A DNA stretch of 64,000 bases from Streptomyces sp. man185 (GTDB taxonomy: Bacteria; Actinomycetota; Actinomycetes; Streptomycetales; Streptomycetaceae): contig NTHE01000006.1 of the NCBI GenBank assembly GCA_002551355.1, forward strand, positions 65,255 to 129,254, in the 5' to 3' direction. A model generated the notes under the pieces. That model made no database searches. It was not told where the DNA came from and saw nothing but the letters and a program-made list of their open reading frames with translations. This document shows, in pieces, positions 1 to 8,964 of the stretch (position 1 is the stretch's first letter; every line of letters begins with the position of its first letter). A program made the translations under genes and the position numbers.

Positions 1-1
1 C

Positions 2-109
2 GAGATGCGGCGCTTCGAACCGCGCCTGCACACCGTGTCCAAGGGGCTGGTGGGGGCCGGGGGAGCGGCGGACCAGGACGTGCGTGCGGAGCGTGCGGAC
101 CGGGCGTAG
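2..109 (+). CDS. C-terminal end of an unidentified protein (cut by window edge)
   Basis: An open frame enters from the left edge and stops at TAG 107-109, giving about 35 residues. The tail is charged, rich in Arg, Ala, Glu and Asp, and contains no motif that identifies a family. Codon use is typical of the surrounding genes (G/C at third positions), which supports real coding. The function cannot be judged from this piece. Confidence 0.5.
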   Translation, partial: EMRRFEPRLHTVSKGLVGAGGAADQDVRAERADRA

Positions 110-243
110 TGGGGGTGGGCGGGCCGCGTGTCACGGTGGGTAGCGGTCCGAAATGCGCGGGATGTCGGGGCGTGTAACGCTGAGCACGGCCCCGCTGGGG
201 CCATCCCCACACCCCTCCCACGCATCCCACAGGAGTGAACAGC

Positions 244-438
244 ATGGGTATCGCAGACCAGTTCAAGGACAAGGCGCAGGAGCTCGCCGACCAGGCCAAG
301 CAGAAGGCCGGTCAGGGCAAGGACGAGGCCCAGGACCGGGCCTCCCAGGCTCGCGACCAGCGGTCGGACTCCTCCTCGGGCATGAAGGACCGTGCCCAGG
401 ACGCGAAGGACCAGGCGCGCGAGCGTTTTGACCGTTGA
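244..438 (+). CDS. Small hydrophilic LEA/CsbD-like protein (Rv0909-type 'antitoxin' annotation)
   Basis: This encodes 64 residues, almost entirely Lys, Gln, Asp, Ala and Arg, with an opening MGIADQFKDKAQELADQAK and repeated D-Q-A/K-D-Q units. The pattern predicts an amphipathic or disordered helix like LEA and CsbD stress proteins. Small proteins with a similar MGI..K.K opening are annotated in actinobacteria as Rv0909-like putative antitoxins, but no toxin gene lies beside it. The ATG at 244 is preferred over an in-frame GTG at 235 because AGGAG at 231-235 is correctly spaced for the ATG. It is monocistronic, followed by a strong hairpin. The gene is well supported; its role is inferred only from composition. 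Confidence 0.8.
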   Translation: MGIADQFKDKAQELADQAKQKAGQGKDEAQDRASQARDQRSDSSSGMKDRAQDAKDQARERFDR

Positions 439-496
439 CGGTCGTTGAGGTGTGACGCGTGCGGGCTGCGGTTTGCGCGTGCGTGCGCGTCGCGTC

Positions 497-530
497 AGGA
501 GGCGTACCCGGGTTGCCGGGTACGCCTCCT
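497..530 (+). terminator. Strong intrinsic-type hairpin after the small hydrophilic gene
   Basis: A perfect 14-bp stem (497-510 pairs with 517-530) encloses the 6-nt loop GGTTGC. It lies 59 bp after the stop at 438. The following run is only weakly T-rich, as is usual for Streptomyces terminators. Confidence 0.8.
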
Positions 531-579
531 TCTTGTGCGGTCCGGTCAGCCGGCGCGAGGTCGGAAGATGTCCTCGAAC

Positions 580-712
580 GCCGGACGGGCTGGAGGGGAT
601 GCCCTCAATCGCCGGGCGGGCTTGATAGGGCCGGGCGGGCTGGGGGGTGCCGGGCGGGCTTTGAGGGGGTGTCGGGCGGAGCGGGGTGTTTCAGCCCGTC
701 CGGCGATTGAGG
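580..712. repeat. Cluster of Streptomyces-type GCCGGRCGGGCT intergenic repeats
   Basis: Four direct copies of GCCGG(G/A)CGGGCT lie at 580-591, 611-622, 630-641 and 649-660, and an inverted copy lies at 693-704. The outer pair forms a longer inverted repeat: 20 bases at 603-622 match the complement of 693-712 with one mismatch, including the CCTCAATCGCCGG sequence. Similar sequences are scattered between genes in many Streptomyces genomes. Here it separates the 3' end of the small gene from the 3' end of the Rieske gene, so it may help end transcription from both sides. Confidence 0.7.
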
Positions 713-728
713 ACATCCTTGACCTGGG

Positions 729-1868
729 TCAGGGCACCAGGCCCTCGCAGGGGCGGGTGTTGGCCGTCGCGCGAGGGTGGAGCGGGACCCCGTTCGTGCG
801 CAGTACGTCGCGGACGTCCAAGATCAGGGAGAAGACTTCGTGGTTGCGGTCCTCGCCCTGCTCGTCCCACGCCCGCTGTTCGGCTTCGACGGCCATGCGG
901 TCCTCCGCGAAGACCCGTTCGGTGAAGTGCCGGATGAACGGCCAGGCCACGTTCAGGGCGGCGGGAATCCTCGGCTTCTCGATCATCAGCAAGCCGTAGG
1001 CGTGGCAGACGCGTTGCTCCGCGTCCTCGGGGACGTACACCGCCCAGAGGCGCAGCACCGGGTGGTCGGCCTTCTCCGGGACCAGGTCCAGCGTCTGGTA
1101 GGGGTATTCGGTACGGATGGTCATGACGTCGCTGGAGGCCTGGCCGCCGAGGCCCTCGGCGGCGAGCAGGCTCGCGCTGCGGTTGCGCTTGCCACCGGTG
1201 TGGGTGAACAGGTACCGGGCCTCCACCGACGTCGGGCCGCTCTCGTATCCCAGCAGCTTGGGCTGGAGTTTGCCGACCACGCCCCGGTGCAGGAACTGGT
1301 GGTTCATGTCGAGCAGGTTCTCGTGCATGAACGAGTAGTGGCAGCGCACGGTCCGGGAGAACGTCATGGTCCTGTACGCCGGCGAGGCGAAGGCGGGCAC
1401 GTCCGGCAGCGCGGTGACCTCCGCCTTCTCCGGGTCGCCCGGAAAGACGAACACCAGGCCGTACGCCTCGCGTACCGGGTAGGCGCGCACGCCGCGCGGC
1501 GGCCGGGCGTCGCCCTTGGAGAGGTACGGGATCTGCGAGATGCGTCCGTCGCCGCGGTAGGCCCAGGCGTGATAGCAGCAGCGGAGCGTCTCGCCGTCCA
1601 CGACGCCCATGCTCAGCGGCACCTGCCGGTGGGCGCACCGGTCCTCCAGCGCATGGACGGCGCCGCTTCGGGCGCGGTAGAGCGCGATGCGCTCCCCGGC
1701 GAACGCGGCCGCGGCCACCTGCCCGTTGCGCACGCTCCGGGAGAGGGCGACCGGGTACCAGAAGTCCGGGTTCGCCCCGACCCGCCGCAGATCGGGGCGG
1801 CCGGAGAGCGGATGCGGGGCCTCCCGGGGCCGACCGTCCGCGACCTTGTCCGAGCCGTTCTCGGTCAT
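729..1868 (-). CDS. Rieske [2Fe-2S] mononuclear-iron oxygenase
   Basis: This encodes 379 residues. The Rieske cluster ligands are visible as C-A-H (about residues 81-83) and, 17 residues after that His, C-Y-H in the context RCCYHAW. A C-terminal catalytic domain carries the mononuclear iron site NLLDMNHQFLH, the usual D..H...H pattern. The protein is therefore the oxygenase component of a ring-hydroxylating or demethylating system, which needs a ferredoxin or reductase partner; none is encoded nearby. The ATG at 1868 is chosen because GAGGGAG precedes it on the minus strand; an upstream start at 1901 adds only a low-complexity leader. The substrate cannot be told from sequence. It is transcribed in the same direction as the Tricorn gene upstream, with a 129-bp gap. 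Confidence 0.9.
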   Translation of the reverse strand: MTENGSDKVADGRPREAPHPLSGRPDLRRVGANPDFWYPVALSRSVRNGQVAAAAFAGERIALYRARSGAVHALEDRCAHRQVPLSMGVVDGETLRCCYHAWAYRGDGRISQIPYLSKGDARPPRGVRAYPVREAYGLVFVFPGDPEKAEVTALPDVPAFASPAYRTMTFSRTVRCHYSFMHENLLDMNHQFLHRGVVGKLQPKLLGYESGPTSVEARYLFTHTGGKRNRSASLLAAEGLGGQASSDVMTIRTEYPYQTLDLVPEKADHPVLRLWAVYVPEDAEQRVCHAYGLLMIEKPRIPAALNVAWPFIRHFTERVFAEDRMAVEAEQRAWDEQGEDRNHEVFSLILDVRDVLRTNGVPLHPRATANTRPCEGLVP

Positions 1869-1997
1869 ACCACTCCCTCGTCCGTGGGCAGCCCCTTCCA
1901 TCCTGGCCGCCGCCCGAGGACGGGCGCCCGCCCGGGACGACCGGACGGGTGCTTTACCCGCGCGCCGGGGGGATTCCGGGGCCGGCCTACCCCGTGG

Positions 1998-4900
1998 TCA
2001 TCGCGGCGGCAGCGGCGGCCTCCGCAGATCCGGGGCCGTGTCGTACGACGGTGGCGTCGCCGCCGGGTGCACGGCCAGGAGCTCCAGCGCCAGGCGGACC
2101 GCGTCGTCCAGGACCGCGTACCGGCCCTCCGCCCAGTCCAGCGGGGTGCGCAGGGCCTCCACGTCCGGTTCGACGCCGTGGTTCTCCACCGACCAGCCGT
2201 ACGTGTCGAACCAGGCCGCGTTCATCGGCACCGTGATCGACGTGCCGTCGCCCAGTCGGTGGCGGCCGGTCATGCCGACCACGCCGCCCCAGGTGCGCTG
2301 GCCCACCACCGGCCCCAGCTTCAGCAGCCGGAACGCGGCGGTGATCATGTCGCCGTCCGAAGAGGTCGCCTCGTCCGCCAGGGCGACCACCGGGCCCCTC
2401 GGCGCGTTGGAGGCGTAACTGACCGCCTGCGCGTTGCGGGTCAGGTCCCAGCCCAGGATCGTGCGGGTGAGCTTCTCCACGACCAGCTCGCTGATGTGGC
2501 CGCCCGCGTTGCCCCGTACGTCCACGATCAGCGCCGGCCGCGCCACCTCCAGGCGCAGGTCCCGGTTGAACTGGGCCCAGCCGGAGCCGCCCAGGTCCGG
2601 GATGTGCAGGTAGCCGCACTTGCCGCCGCTCAACTCCCTTACGACGTCCCGGCGTTTGGCCACCCAGTCCTGGTAGCGCAGCGGGCGTTCGTCGACCAGC
2701 GGCATGATCGCCACCCGGCGGGACGGGCCCCCGCCCGCCGGGGAGAACGTCAGCTCGACCGTGGTGCCGCCGGCCGCCGTCAGCAGCGGGTACGGGCCCG
2801 CCACCGGGTCCACCGGGCGGCCGTCGACGTGGGTGAGGACCGCGCCCTCCCTGATCCCCGTACCCGCCAGCGGTGAACGCGCCTTGGAGTCCGAGGAGTC
2901 GCCGGGCAGGATGCGCTGGATGGTCCACGCCCCGTCCCGGCAGACCAGGTTGGCGCCCAGGAGGCCGATCGCCCGCTGGTAGTGGGGCGGGCCCTCGTTG
3001 CGGCGGGCGGGGGAGACGTACGCGTGCGAGGTGCCCAGCTCGCCCAGCACCTCGCGCAGCAGATCCGCGAACTCGTCGGGAGAAGCGACCCGTTCGACCA
3101 GCGGGCGGTACTGGTCCAGCACCCCGTTCCAGTCGATGCCGCACATGTCCGGCTCCCAGAAGTAGGCGCGGATGATGCGGCCCGCCTCGCCGTACGCCTG
3201 CCGCCATTCCGCCCCCGGGTCGACCTCGTGCAGGATGCGGCGCAGGTCCAGGAAGACCGTGGTGTCGCCGTCGCCCGGTTCGGTGGCGGGCACGGCGCGC
3301 AGTTCGCCGTCGTCCATCACGACCAGGCGCGAGGAGTCGCCGCTGACCGCGAACCAGTCCAGGTGGTCGACCAGTTCGGTCCTGCGGGCCTTCGCGATGT
3401 TGAAGTGCTCCAGGGTTGGCCGCCCCGACATGTCGGCCGGGTTCGCGAACGTCTCGCCCAGAGCCCCCGAGATCGGCCAGCGCAGCCAGACCAGCCCGCC
3501 GCCGCTCACCGGGGCGAGCGCCGAGTACTTGGAGGCGGAGACCGGGAACGGCGTCACCCGGCTCTCCAGACCCTCGAACTCCACCATCACCGTCGACCCC
3601 TCCGACATACCTCCCTCCGGCACGTCCACCGGGTCCAGGCCGCCCGCCGCCGGGCGGCCGTCGGGCGAGAGGGCGAAGGGGGAGGGGGTCGCCGAGGAGA
3701 GCGGGACCAGGTACGGGCGGCAGCCGAGCGGGAAGGACAGGTCGCCGGTGTGGACGTCGTACACCGGGTCGAAGCCGCGCCAGGAGAGGAAGGCGAGGTA
3801 GCGGCCGTCGTCCGTGAAGACCGGGTTCTCGTCCTCGAAGCGGCCGTTGGTGACGTCGACGATCGTCGGGGCGCCGGGGCCGGAGATCCGGGCCAGTTTG
3901 ATCTGCCGCAGCGAGCGGCCGACGCCCGGGTGCGACCAGGTCAGCCAGTCGCCGTCGGGGGAGAAGGCCAGATCGCGTACCGGGCCATTGACCGAGCGGA
4001 TCAGCTCGGTGAGCCCGGGGTGCTCGTCGATCGGCACGGCGCTGCCCGGGGTCGCCGCGCCGGTGGCCGCGTGCAGGTCGACGCGGGTCGAGCCGCTGGG
4101 CGCCTTCGCCTCGGATTCCAGGGGCTCCGCCTCCGGCTCCGCCGTGTCCAGGAGCAGCAGGCGGCCGTCGTTCGACGCGATGGCCAGGCGCTCGCCGTCC
4201 GGGTCGGAGATCATCTCCTGCACCCGGCCCAGCAGCCCGGAGGCCAGCCTGCGCGGGGGCCGGTCGCCGCTGGCGCGCGGCAGGTAGGCGATCTCGACCG
4301 CGTCCGGGCCGTCGGCGTCGGTGACGTACGCGACCTGCCCGCCGCTGCCGAGCATCTCCGGCAGCCGCACCCGGACGCCGGGGGTGTCGGCGATGGTGCG
4401 GGCGGGGCCGTCGCGGTGGGTGAGCCAGTAGAGGCTGCCGCGTACGGTGACGGCGCTGGCCCGGCCCGTCTCGTCGACGGAGAGCGAGTCGACGTTGCTG
4501 GCGGCGGGCACCTGGTGGACGCGCCGGCCGGTGCGCGGGCCCCCGAGGCGTACCTCCAGCTTGCGCGGGGTGGCGTCGGGCGACTCCAGGTCCTCCACCA
4601 GCCACAGCTCGCCCGCGCACTGGTAGATCACCCGGTGGCCGTCGCTGGAGGCGTTACGGGCGTAGAAGGCGTCGTGGTCCGTGTGCCGGCGCAGGTCGGT
4701 GCCGTCCGTCCGGCAGGAGTAGAGGTTGCCGACGCCCTCGTGGTCGGAGAGGAACGCGATGCGGCGGCCGACGAACATCGGGTTGGCGAGGTGGCCGCCG
4801 ATGTCCGGGAGCAGGCGCTCGCCGTGCAGCCACAGGCGGCCCATGGCCCCGCCCCGGTAGCGCTTCCAGGCGGCCGGTTCGTGCGGGGGCGTGCCGGTGA

Positions 4901-5384
4901 GCAGCAGGGTGCGTCGTTCGCCGTCGATGTCGGCGACCGCGATGTCGGAGACCGGGCCCCAGGGGAGCCTGCCGCCGGGGCTTCCGTCGGTGGGGACGCT
5001 GTAGGCCCAGGAGAAGTACGAGAACGGCTGGTTGTGCGAGGACACGGCGAGGATCTGGCAGGCCTCGCCCGGATCGGGGCTCCAGCCGCAGACCCGGGCG
5101 TCCGTCGAGCCCCAGTGGGTGAGCCGGCGGGCCGGCCCGCCGTCCACCGGGGCGAGGTGGATCTCGGGGTCCAGGGTGCGCCAGGTCGTGTAGGCGATGG
5201 AGGCGCCGTCGGGCGAGAAGCGTGGGTGGCTGACCCGGGTCCGGTCGACGGTCACCCGCCAGGCCCGTCCCGGGCGGTGCCCCGCGGCGGCCAGGGGGGC
5301 GACCCAGAGGTCGTCCTCGGCCGCGAAGCACAGCAAGTCCTGGTGGAGGTGCGGGAAACGGAGATACGCGACGTCGTCACTCAC
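1998..5384 (-). CDS. Tricorn protease homologue (S41 family peptidase)
   Basis: This encodes about 1128 residues, the usual size for Streptomyces Tricorn proteins. The N-terminal two thirds form WD40-like/beta-propeller repeats (many SPDG/DGR motifs), which gate the substrate. A PDZ segment (around REGAVLTHVDGRPV) is followed by the S41 catalytic domain. There, DVRGNAGGH and TSSDGDM are visible, the latter carrying the nucleophilic Ser. Tricorn is a large cytoplasmic assembly that degrades oligopeptides left by the proteasome. The GTG at 5384 is used; an ATG at 5438 would extend through the operator region of the divergent tetR gene and is less likely. A weak TGGGGG precedes the GTG. Confidence 0.92.
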   Translation of the reverse strand: MSDDVAYLRFPHLHQDLLCFAAEDDLWVAPLAAAGHRPGRAWRVTVDRTRVSHPRFSPDGASIAYTTWRTLDPEIHLAPVDGGPARRLTHWGSTDARVCGWSPDPGEACQILAVSSHNQPFSYFSWAYSVPTDGSPGGRLPWGPVSDIAVADIDGERRTLLLTGTPPHEPAAWKRYRGGAMGRLWLHGERLLPDIGGHLANPMFVGRRIAFLSDHEGVGNLYSCRTDGTDLRRHTDHDAFYARNASSDGHRVIYQCAGELWLVEDLESPDATPRKLEVRLGGPRTGRRVHQVPAASNVDSLSVDETGRASAVTVRGSLYWLTHRDGPARTIADTPGVRVRLPEMLGSGGQVAYVTDADGPDAVEIAYLPRASGDRPPRRLASGLLGRVQEMISDPDGERLAIASNDGRLLLLDTAEPEAEPLESEAKAPSGSTRVDLHAATGAATPGSAVPIDEHPGLTELIRSVNGPVRDLAFSPDGDWLTWSHPGVGRSLRQIKLARISGPGAPTIVDVTNGRFEDENPVFTDDGRYLAFLSWRGFDPVYDVHTGDLSFPLGCRPYLVPLSSATPSPFALSPDGRPAAGGLDPVDVPEGGMSEGSTVMVEFEGLESRVTPFPVSASKYSALAPVSGGGLVWLRWPISGALGETFANPADMSGRPTLEHFNIAKARRTELVDHLDWFAVSGDSSRLVVMDDGELRAVPATEPGDGDTTVFLDLRRILHEVDPGAEWRQAYGEAGRIIRAYFWEPDMCGIDWNGVLDQYRPLVERVASPDEFADLLREVLGELGTSHAYVSPARRNEGPPHYQRAIGLLGANLVCRDGAWTIQRILPGDSSDSKARSPLAGTGIREGAVLTHVDGRPVDPVAGPYPLLTAAGGTTVELTFSPAGGGPSRRVAIMPLVDERPLRYQDWVAKRRDVVRELSGGKCGYLHIPDLGGSGWAQFNRDLRLEVARPALIVDVRGNAGGHISELVVEKLTRTILGWDLTRNAQAVSYASNAPRGPVVALADEATSSDGDMITAAFRLLKLGPVVGQRTWGGVVGMTGRHRLGDGTSITVPMNAAWFDTYGWSVENHGVEPDVEALRTPLDWAEGRYAVLDDAVRLALELLAVHPAATPPSYDTAPDLRRPPLPPR

Positions 5385-5437
5385 CCCCCAATGTTTTCGG
5401 TGCGCGGGGCCCGGGGCAACTTGTGGTGCAGGACACA

Positions 5438-5500
5438 AGCGAAACGATTTCGTTTCGCTGGGAGGTGGGGGTACGGTTCAGGTGTACGAAACAGTTTCGT
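5438..5500. promoter_or_regulatory. Two palindromic operators between tricorn and tetR genes
   Basis: A perfect 22-bp palindrome lies at 5438-5459 (AGCGAAACGA, two T, TCGTTTCGCT). A second, shorter one lies at 5486-5500 (ACGAAAC-A-GTTTCGT). Both share the GAAAC/GTTTC half-site with different spacing. They sit 62-124 bp upstream of the TetR start and within 116 bp of the divergent Tricorn start. Such sites are typical for TetR autoregulation, so the TetR encoded at 5562 is the likely binder. Binding is inferred. Confidence 0.75.
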
Positions 5501-5561
5501 TCGATGCTGAGCGAGGCTGCTGAACAGGACACCGGACAGGTGAAGCGAAGGAGGTCGGCAC

Positions 5562-6134
5562 ATGGCACGCACCAGGCTGACCCCCGAGCGTGAGGGCGAG
5601 CTGTACGAGGCCGTCCTCGACCTGCTCCGCGAGGTCGGCTACGACGCCCTGACCATGGACGCCGTCGCCGCCCGTACCCGGTCGAGCAAGGCCACTCTCT
5701 ACCGCCAGTGGGGCTCCAAGCCCGAGCTGGTCGCGAAGGCGCTGCGGCACAACAAGCCGGGGAGCCTCTCGGACATCGACACCGGTTCGCTGCGCGGTGA
5801 CTTCCATGCCGCGCTGAGCCGGACCGACGACTGCCAGATGGAGAAGGACGCCGCGCTGATGCGGGGTCTGAGCCATGCCGTCCATGAGTACCCCGAGCTG
5901 CTCCAGGCCCTGCGCGAGCTGCTGATCGAACCGGAGATGACCGGTCTCGACCAGCTGCTGCAACGGGCGGTGGACCGGGGTGAACTGCGCCCGGACAATC
6001 CGGCGCTGAAGTACATCCCGCACATGCTGGTCGGCGCGCTGGCCGCCCGGCAGCTGATCGAGGACCGCCCGCTGGACCAGGCGTTCCTCATCGATTACGT
6101 GGACTCCGTGATCCTCCCCGCTCTCGGCGTCTGA
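5562..6134 (+). CDS. TetR/AcrR family repressor of the adjacent MMPL transporter
   Basis: This encodes 190 residues. The N-terminal helix-turn-helix is clear (LTMDAVAARTRSSKATLYRQW, residues about 28-48), followed by an all-helical ligand-binding domain of normal length. GGAGG lies 8-12 bp before the ATG at 5562. The gene lies 124 bp upstream of an MMPL exporter in the same direction, a common repressor-exporter arrangement, and two palindromes lie directly upstream. It probably represses itself and the exporter, and possibly the divergent Tricorn gene. The inducer is unknown. Confidence 0.92.
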   Translation: MARTRLTPEREGELYEAVLDLLREVGYDALTMDAVAARTRSSKATLYRQWGSKPELVAKALRHNKPGSLSDIDTGSLRGDFHAALSRTDDCQMEKDAALMRGLSHAVHEYPELLQALRELLIEPEMTGLDQLLQRAVDRGELRPDNPALKYIPHMLVGALAARQLIEDRPLDQAFLIDYVDSVILPALGV

Positions 6135-6258
6135 CGTCCCCGCCCCACCACCCGTACGGCCCTCTCCCCGACGCCCCACCTGACACGCCGCTCTCGTCGT
6201 CGGGCTGGTTCCTCACGCCCTGTTTCCACTCATACGACCTGACCGGGAGTACGCCCCC

Positions 6259-8490
6259 GTGGCCACTTTCCTCTACAAGCTCGGACGGCTCACCTTCCGC
6301 CGCCGCGGCTTCGTCGCCCTGATCTGGGTGGCGTTGCTGGCGGTCGCCGGAATCGGTGCGGCCACCGCGTCCACCGCCACCTCCAGTTCCTTCTCGATCC
6401 CCGGTACGGAGGCGCAGCGCGCCTTCGACCTGTTGGAAGAGCGCAACCCCGGCGGCAGCGCCGACGGCGCCACCGCCCGAGTCGTCTTCAACGCCCCCGG
6501 GGACGAGAAGGTGACCGATGCCGGGAACAAGGGCGAGATCACCGGCATGGTGAAGGAGCTGCAGTCCGGCTCCGACCAGGTCGCCGGGGTCGCCGATCCG
6601 TTCCGGAGCAAGGCCGTGAGCCAGGACGGCTCGACGGCGTACATCTCGGTCACCTACAAGGTCAGCTCCATGGAGCTGACCGACAAGACCCGGGATGCCC
6701 TGGAGGGCGTGGGCAAGGACGCTCAGGACAGCGGCATGAAGGTGGAGATCGGCGGTGACGCCCTCCAGGTCATGCCGCACACCGGGACCGCCGAGATCAT
6801 CGGTGTCGTCATCGCCGCCGTCGTCCTGGTCATCACCTTCGGCTCGCTGATCGCGGCGGGGCTGCCGCTGGTGACCGCGCTCGTCGGGGTCGGCATCGGG
6901 GTCTCCACGATCACCGCGCTGGCCACCGTGATGGACCTGGGCTCCACCACCTCGATCCTCGCCATGATGATCGGCCTCGCCGTCGGCATCGACTACGCCC
7001 TCTTCATCGTCTCCCGCTACCGCGCCGAGCTGGCGGAGGGCCGGGAACGCGAGGAAGCCGCCGGGCGGGCCGTGGGAACGGCCGGATCCGCCGTCGTCTT
7101 CGCGGGCCTGACCGTGGTCATCGCCCTGGCCGGCCTCGCCGTCGTCAACATCCCGATGCTGACGAAGATGGGCCTCGCCGCCGCCGGTACGGTCGCCATC
7201 GCCGTCCTCATCGCGCTCACCCTGGTCCCGGCCGCCCTCGGCTTCGCGGGCAAGCGGATCATGGGCCGAAAGGCGCGCAAGGCGGCCGAGGCGGAGAAGA
7301 GCCCCGAGGCCAAGCCGAACATGGGCACCCGCTGGGCGCGGTTCGTGCTGCGCAAGCCGGTCTGGGTCATGCTCGTCGGCGTCCTCGGCCTCGGCATCGT
7401 GGCCGTACCGGCCGCCTCGCTGGAGATGGGCCTGCCCGACGACGGCGCCCAGCCGAAGTCGACCACGCAGCGCCAGGCGTACGACATGCTCTCGGACGGC
7501 TTCGGCCCCGGGTTCAACGGTCCGCTGCTGACCGTCGTCGACACCAAGAACAGCTCCGACGGGAAGGCCGCCGCCAACCGGGTCGCCGAGGAGATCGAGG
7601 CGCTCGGCGTCAGCGCCGTCGTCCCGCCCGTCTTCAACAAGGCCGGCGACACCGCGACGATCACGGTCATCCCGAAGGACCGGCCCTCCTCCCACGCCAC
7701 GGAGGAGGTCGTCCACGACATCCGTGACGCGGGCAAGGACGTCAAGGCCGACACCGGGGCCGAGGTCCTGGTCACCGGTGCCACCGCGATGAACATCGAC
7801 TTCTCGCAGAAGATGAACGACGCGCTGCTGCCCTACCTGGCGCTCGTCGTCGGCCTCGCGTTCCTGCTGCTGATGCTGGTCTTCCGCTCGGTCCTCGTCC
7901 CGCTGAAGGCGGCCCTGGGCTTCCTGCTCTCGGTGGTCGCGGCCCTCGGCGCGGTCGTCGCGGTCTTCCAGTGGGGCTGGCTCGGCTCGCTCTTCGGCGT
8001 CGAGCAGACCGGTCCGATCATGAGCATGATGCCGATCTTCATGGTCGGTGTGGTCTTCGGTCTCGCGATGGACTACGAGGTCTTCCTCGTCACCCGGATG
8101 CGCGAGGCGTACGTCCACGGCGAGAGCCCGGGCCAGGCCATCGTGACCGGCTTCAAGCACGGTGCACGGGTGGTCACGGCCGCGGCCGTGATCATGATGG
8201 CGGTCTTCTCCGGCTTCATCGGCTCCAGCGAGCAGATGATCAAGATGATCGGCTTCTCGCTCGCCATCGCCGTCCTCTTCGACGCCTTCGTGGTGCGCAT
8301 GGCCATCGTGCCCGCGGTCCTCGCCCTGCTCGGCAAGAAGGCCTGGTGGCTGCCGCGCTGGCTGGACCGGGCGCTGCCCAACGTGGACGTGGAGGGCGAG
8401 AAGCTCCAGCAGCAGCTGACCGAGGAGTCCGGTTCCGCCGGGCCCGGGGACGGCGGCAGCGAGGGTGAGCGTGAACTCGTCCGCGTCTGA
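6259..8490 (+). CDS. MMPL-family RND transporter
   Basis: This encodes 743 residues with the duplicated MMPL/RND layout: an N-terminal membrane helix (about 15-40), an extracytoplasmic loop, five helices, then a second half with the same plan. The family signatures with paired Asp-Tyr are present in both halves: GLAVGIDYALF near residue 240 and FGLAMDYEVF near residue 600. Members export lipids, siderophores or antibiotics using the proton gradient. The GTG at 6259 follows GGGAG at 6245-6249. It forms an expression unit with the TetR gene upstream and ends before a strong hairpin at 8594. The substrate is unknown. Confidence 0.92.
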   Translation: MATFLYKLGRLTFRRRGFVALIWVALLAVAGIGAATASTATSSSFSIPGTEAQRAFDLLEERNPGGSADGATARVVFNAPGDEKVTDAGNKGEITGMVKELQSGSDQVAGVADPFRSKAVSQDGSTAYISVTYKVSSMELTDKTRDALEGVGKDAQDSGMKVEIGGDALQVMPHTGTAEIIGVVIAAVVLVITFGSLIAAGLPLVTALVGVGIGVSTITALATVMDLGSTTSILAMMIGLAVGIDYALFIVSRYRAELAEGREREEAAGRAVGTAGSAVVFAGLTVVIALAGLAVVNIPMLTKMGLAAAGTVAIAVLIALTLVPAALGFAGKRIMGRKARKAAEAEKSPEAKPNMGTRWARFVLRKPVWVMLVGVLGLGIVAVPAASLEMGLPDDGAQPKSTTQRQAYDMLSDGFGPGFNGPLLTVVDTKNSSDGKAAANRVAEEIEALGVSAVVPPVFNKAGDTATITVIPKDRPSSHATEEVVHDIRDAGKDVKADTGAEVLVTGATAMNIDFSQKMNDALLPYLALVVGLAFLLLMLVFRSVLVPLKAALGFLLSVVAALGAVVAVFQWGWLGSLFGVEQTGPIMSMMPIFMVGVVFGLAMDYEVFLVTRMREAYVHGESPGQAIVTGFKHGARVVTAAAVIMMAVFSGFIGSSEQMIKMIGFSLAIAVLFDAFVVRMAIVPAVLALLGKKAWWLPRWLDRALPNVDVEGEKLQQQLTEESGSAGPGDGGSEGERELVRV

Positions 8491-8593
8491 CCCGTCCGTC
8501 CTGACGGAGCCCTCCCGGCTCCGGGTCCGCGTCTGAGCGGAGCGCGGCCCCGGAAGCCCCGGTTACCTGTGGGGACGGGGACCGGGGCACAGC

Positions 8594-8626
8594 GAAAGCC
8601 CCCGTGCGAACAGCACGGGGGCTTTC
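8594..8626 (+). terminator. Bidirectional hairpin terminator after MMPL gene
   Basis: A perfect 14-bp stem (8594-8607 with 8613-8626) has the loop GAACA and is flanked by GCTTTCCTCTT on the right and GCGAAAGC on the left. It lies between the MMPL stop and the stop of the converging ABC permease relic, so it can serve both sides. Confidence 0.85.
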
Positions 8627-8668
8627 CTCTTGCGTACGGGCGGGGCGCGGGCGGGGCGCCGCACGCGA

Positions 8669-8964
8669 TCAGCGCAGCGCCGGGTCGCGGCGGAACAGCG
8701 ACTTCGACCACAGGTGGCCGAGCGCGATCAGGGCCAGGCTCCAGTCGACGGCGAGCCAGCCGTTGTGGCCGATCCCGGTGCCGAGGAGCAGGCCTCGCAG
8801 GGTCTCGATGACGGCGGTGAAGGGCTGGTGCTCGGCGACCGGCTGGAACCAGCCGGGCATGGTGTCGGCCGGGATGAAGGCGCTGGAGATGAGCGGGAGG
8901 AGGATCAGGGGCTGCGCGCTGTGGGCGGCCGCCTCCGCGTTCGGGCCGGCCATGCCCATCCCGA
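8669..8964 (-). pseudogene. C-terminal relic of an ABC-2 (DrrB-type) permease
   Basis: About 98 residues match the end of DrrB-like permeases: the PLILLPLISSAFIPADTMPG membrane segment, the FQPVAEHQPFT motif with the following helix, and a terminal helix. Full-length members are about 250 residues with six helices; here the first four or so are missing. The frame starts inside sequence that, in another frame, continues the DrrA relic. This points to one internal deletion that removed the end of the ATPase gene and the start of the permease gene. It is not expected to be functional. Confidence 0.75.

Noticed and set aside
6088..8160. Long minus-strand open frame opposite the MMPL gene
   Set aside because: It has the His/Asp/Arg-rich composition produced by antisense reading of a GC-rich gene, while the plus strand shows clear MMPL motifs.
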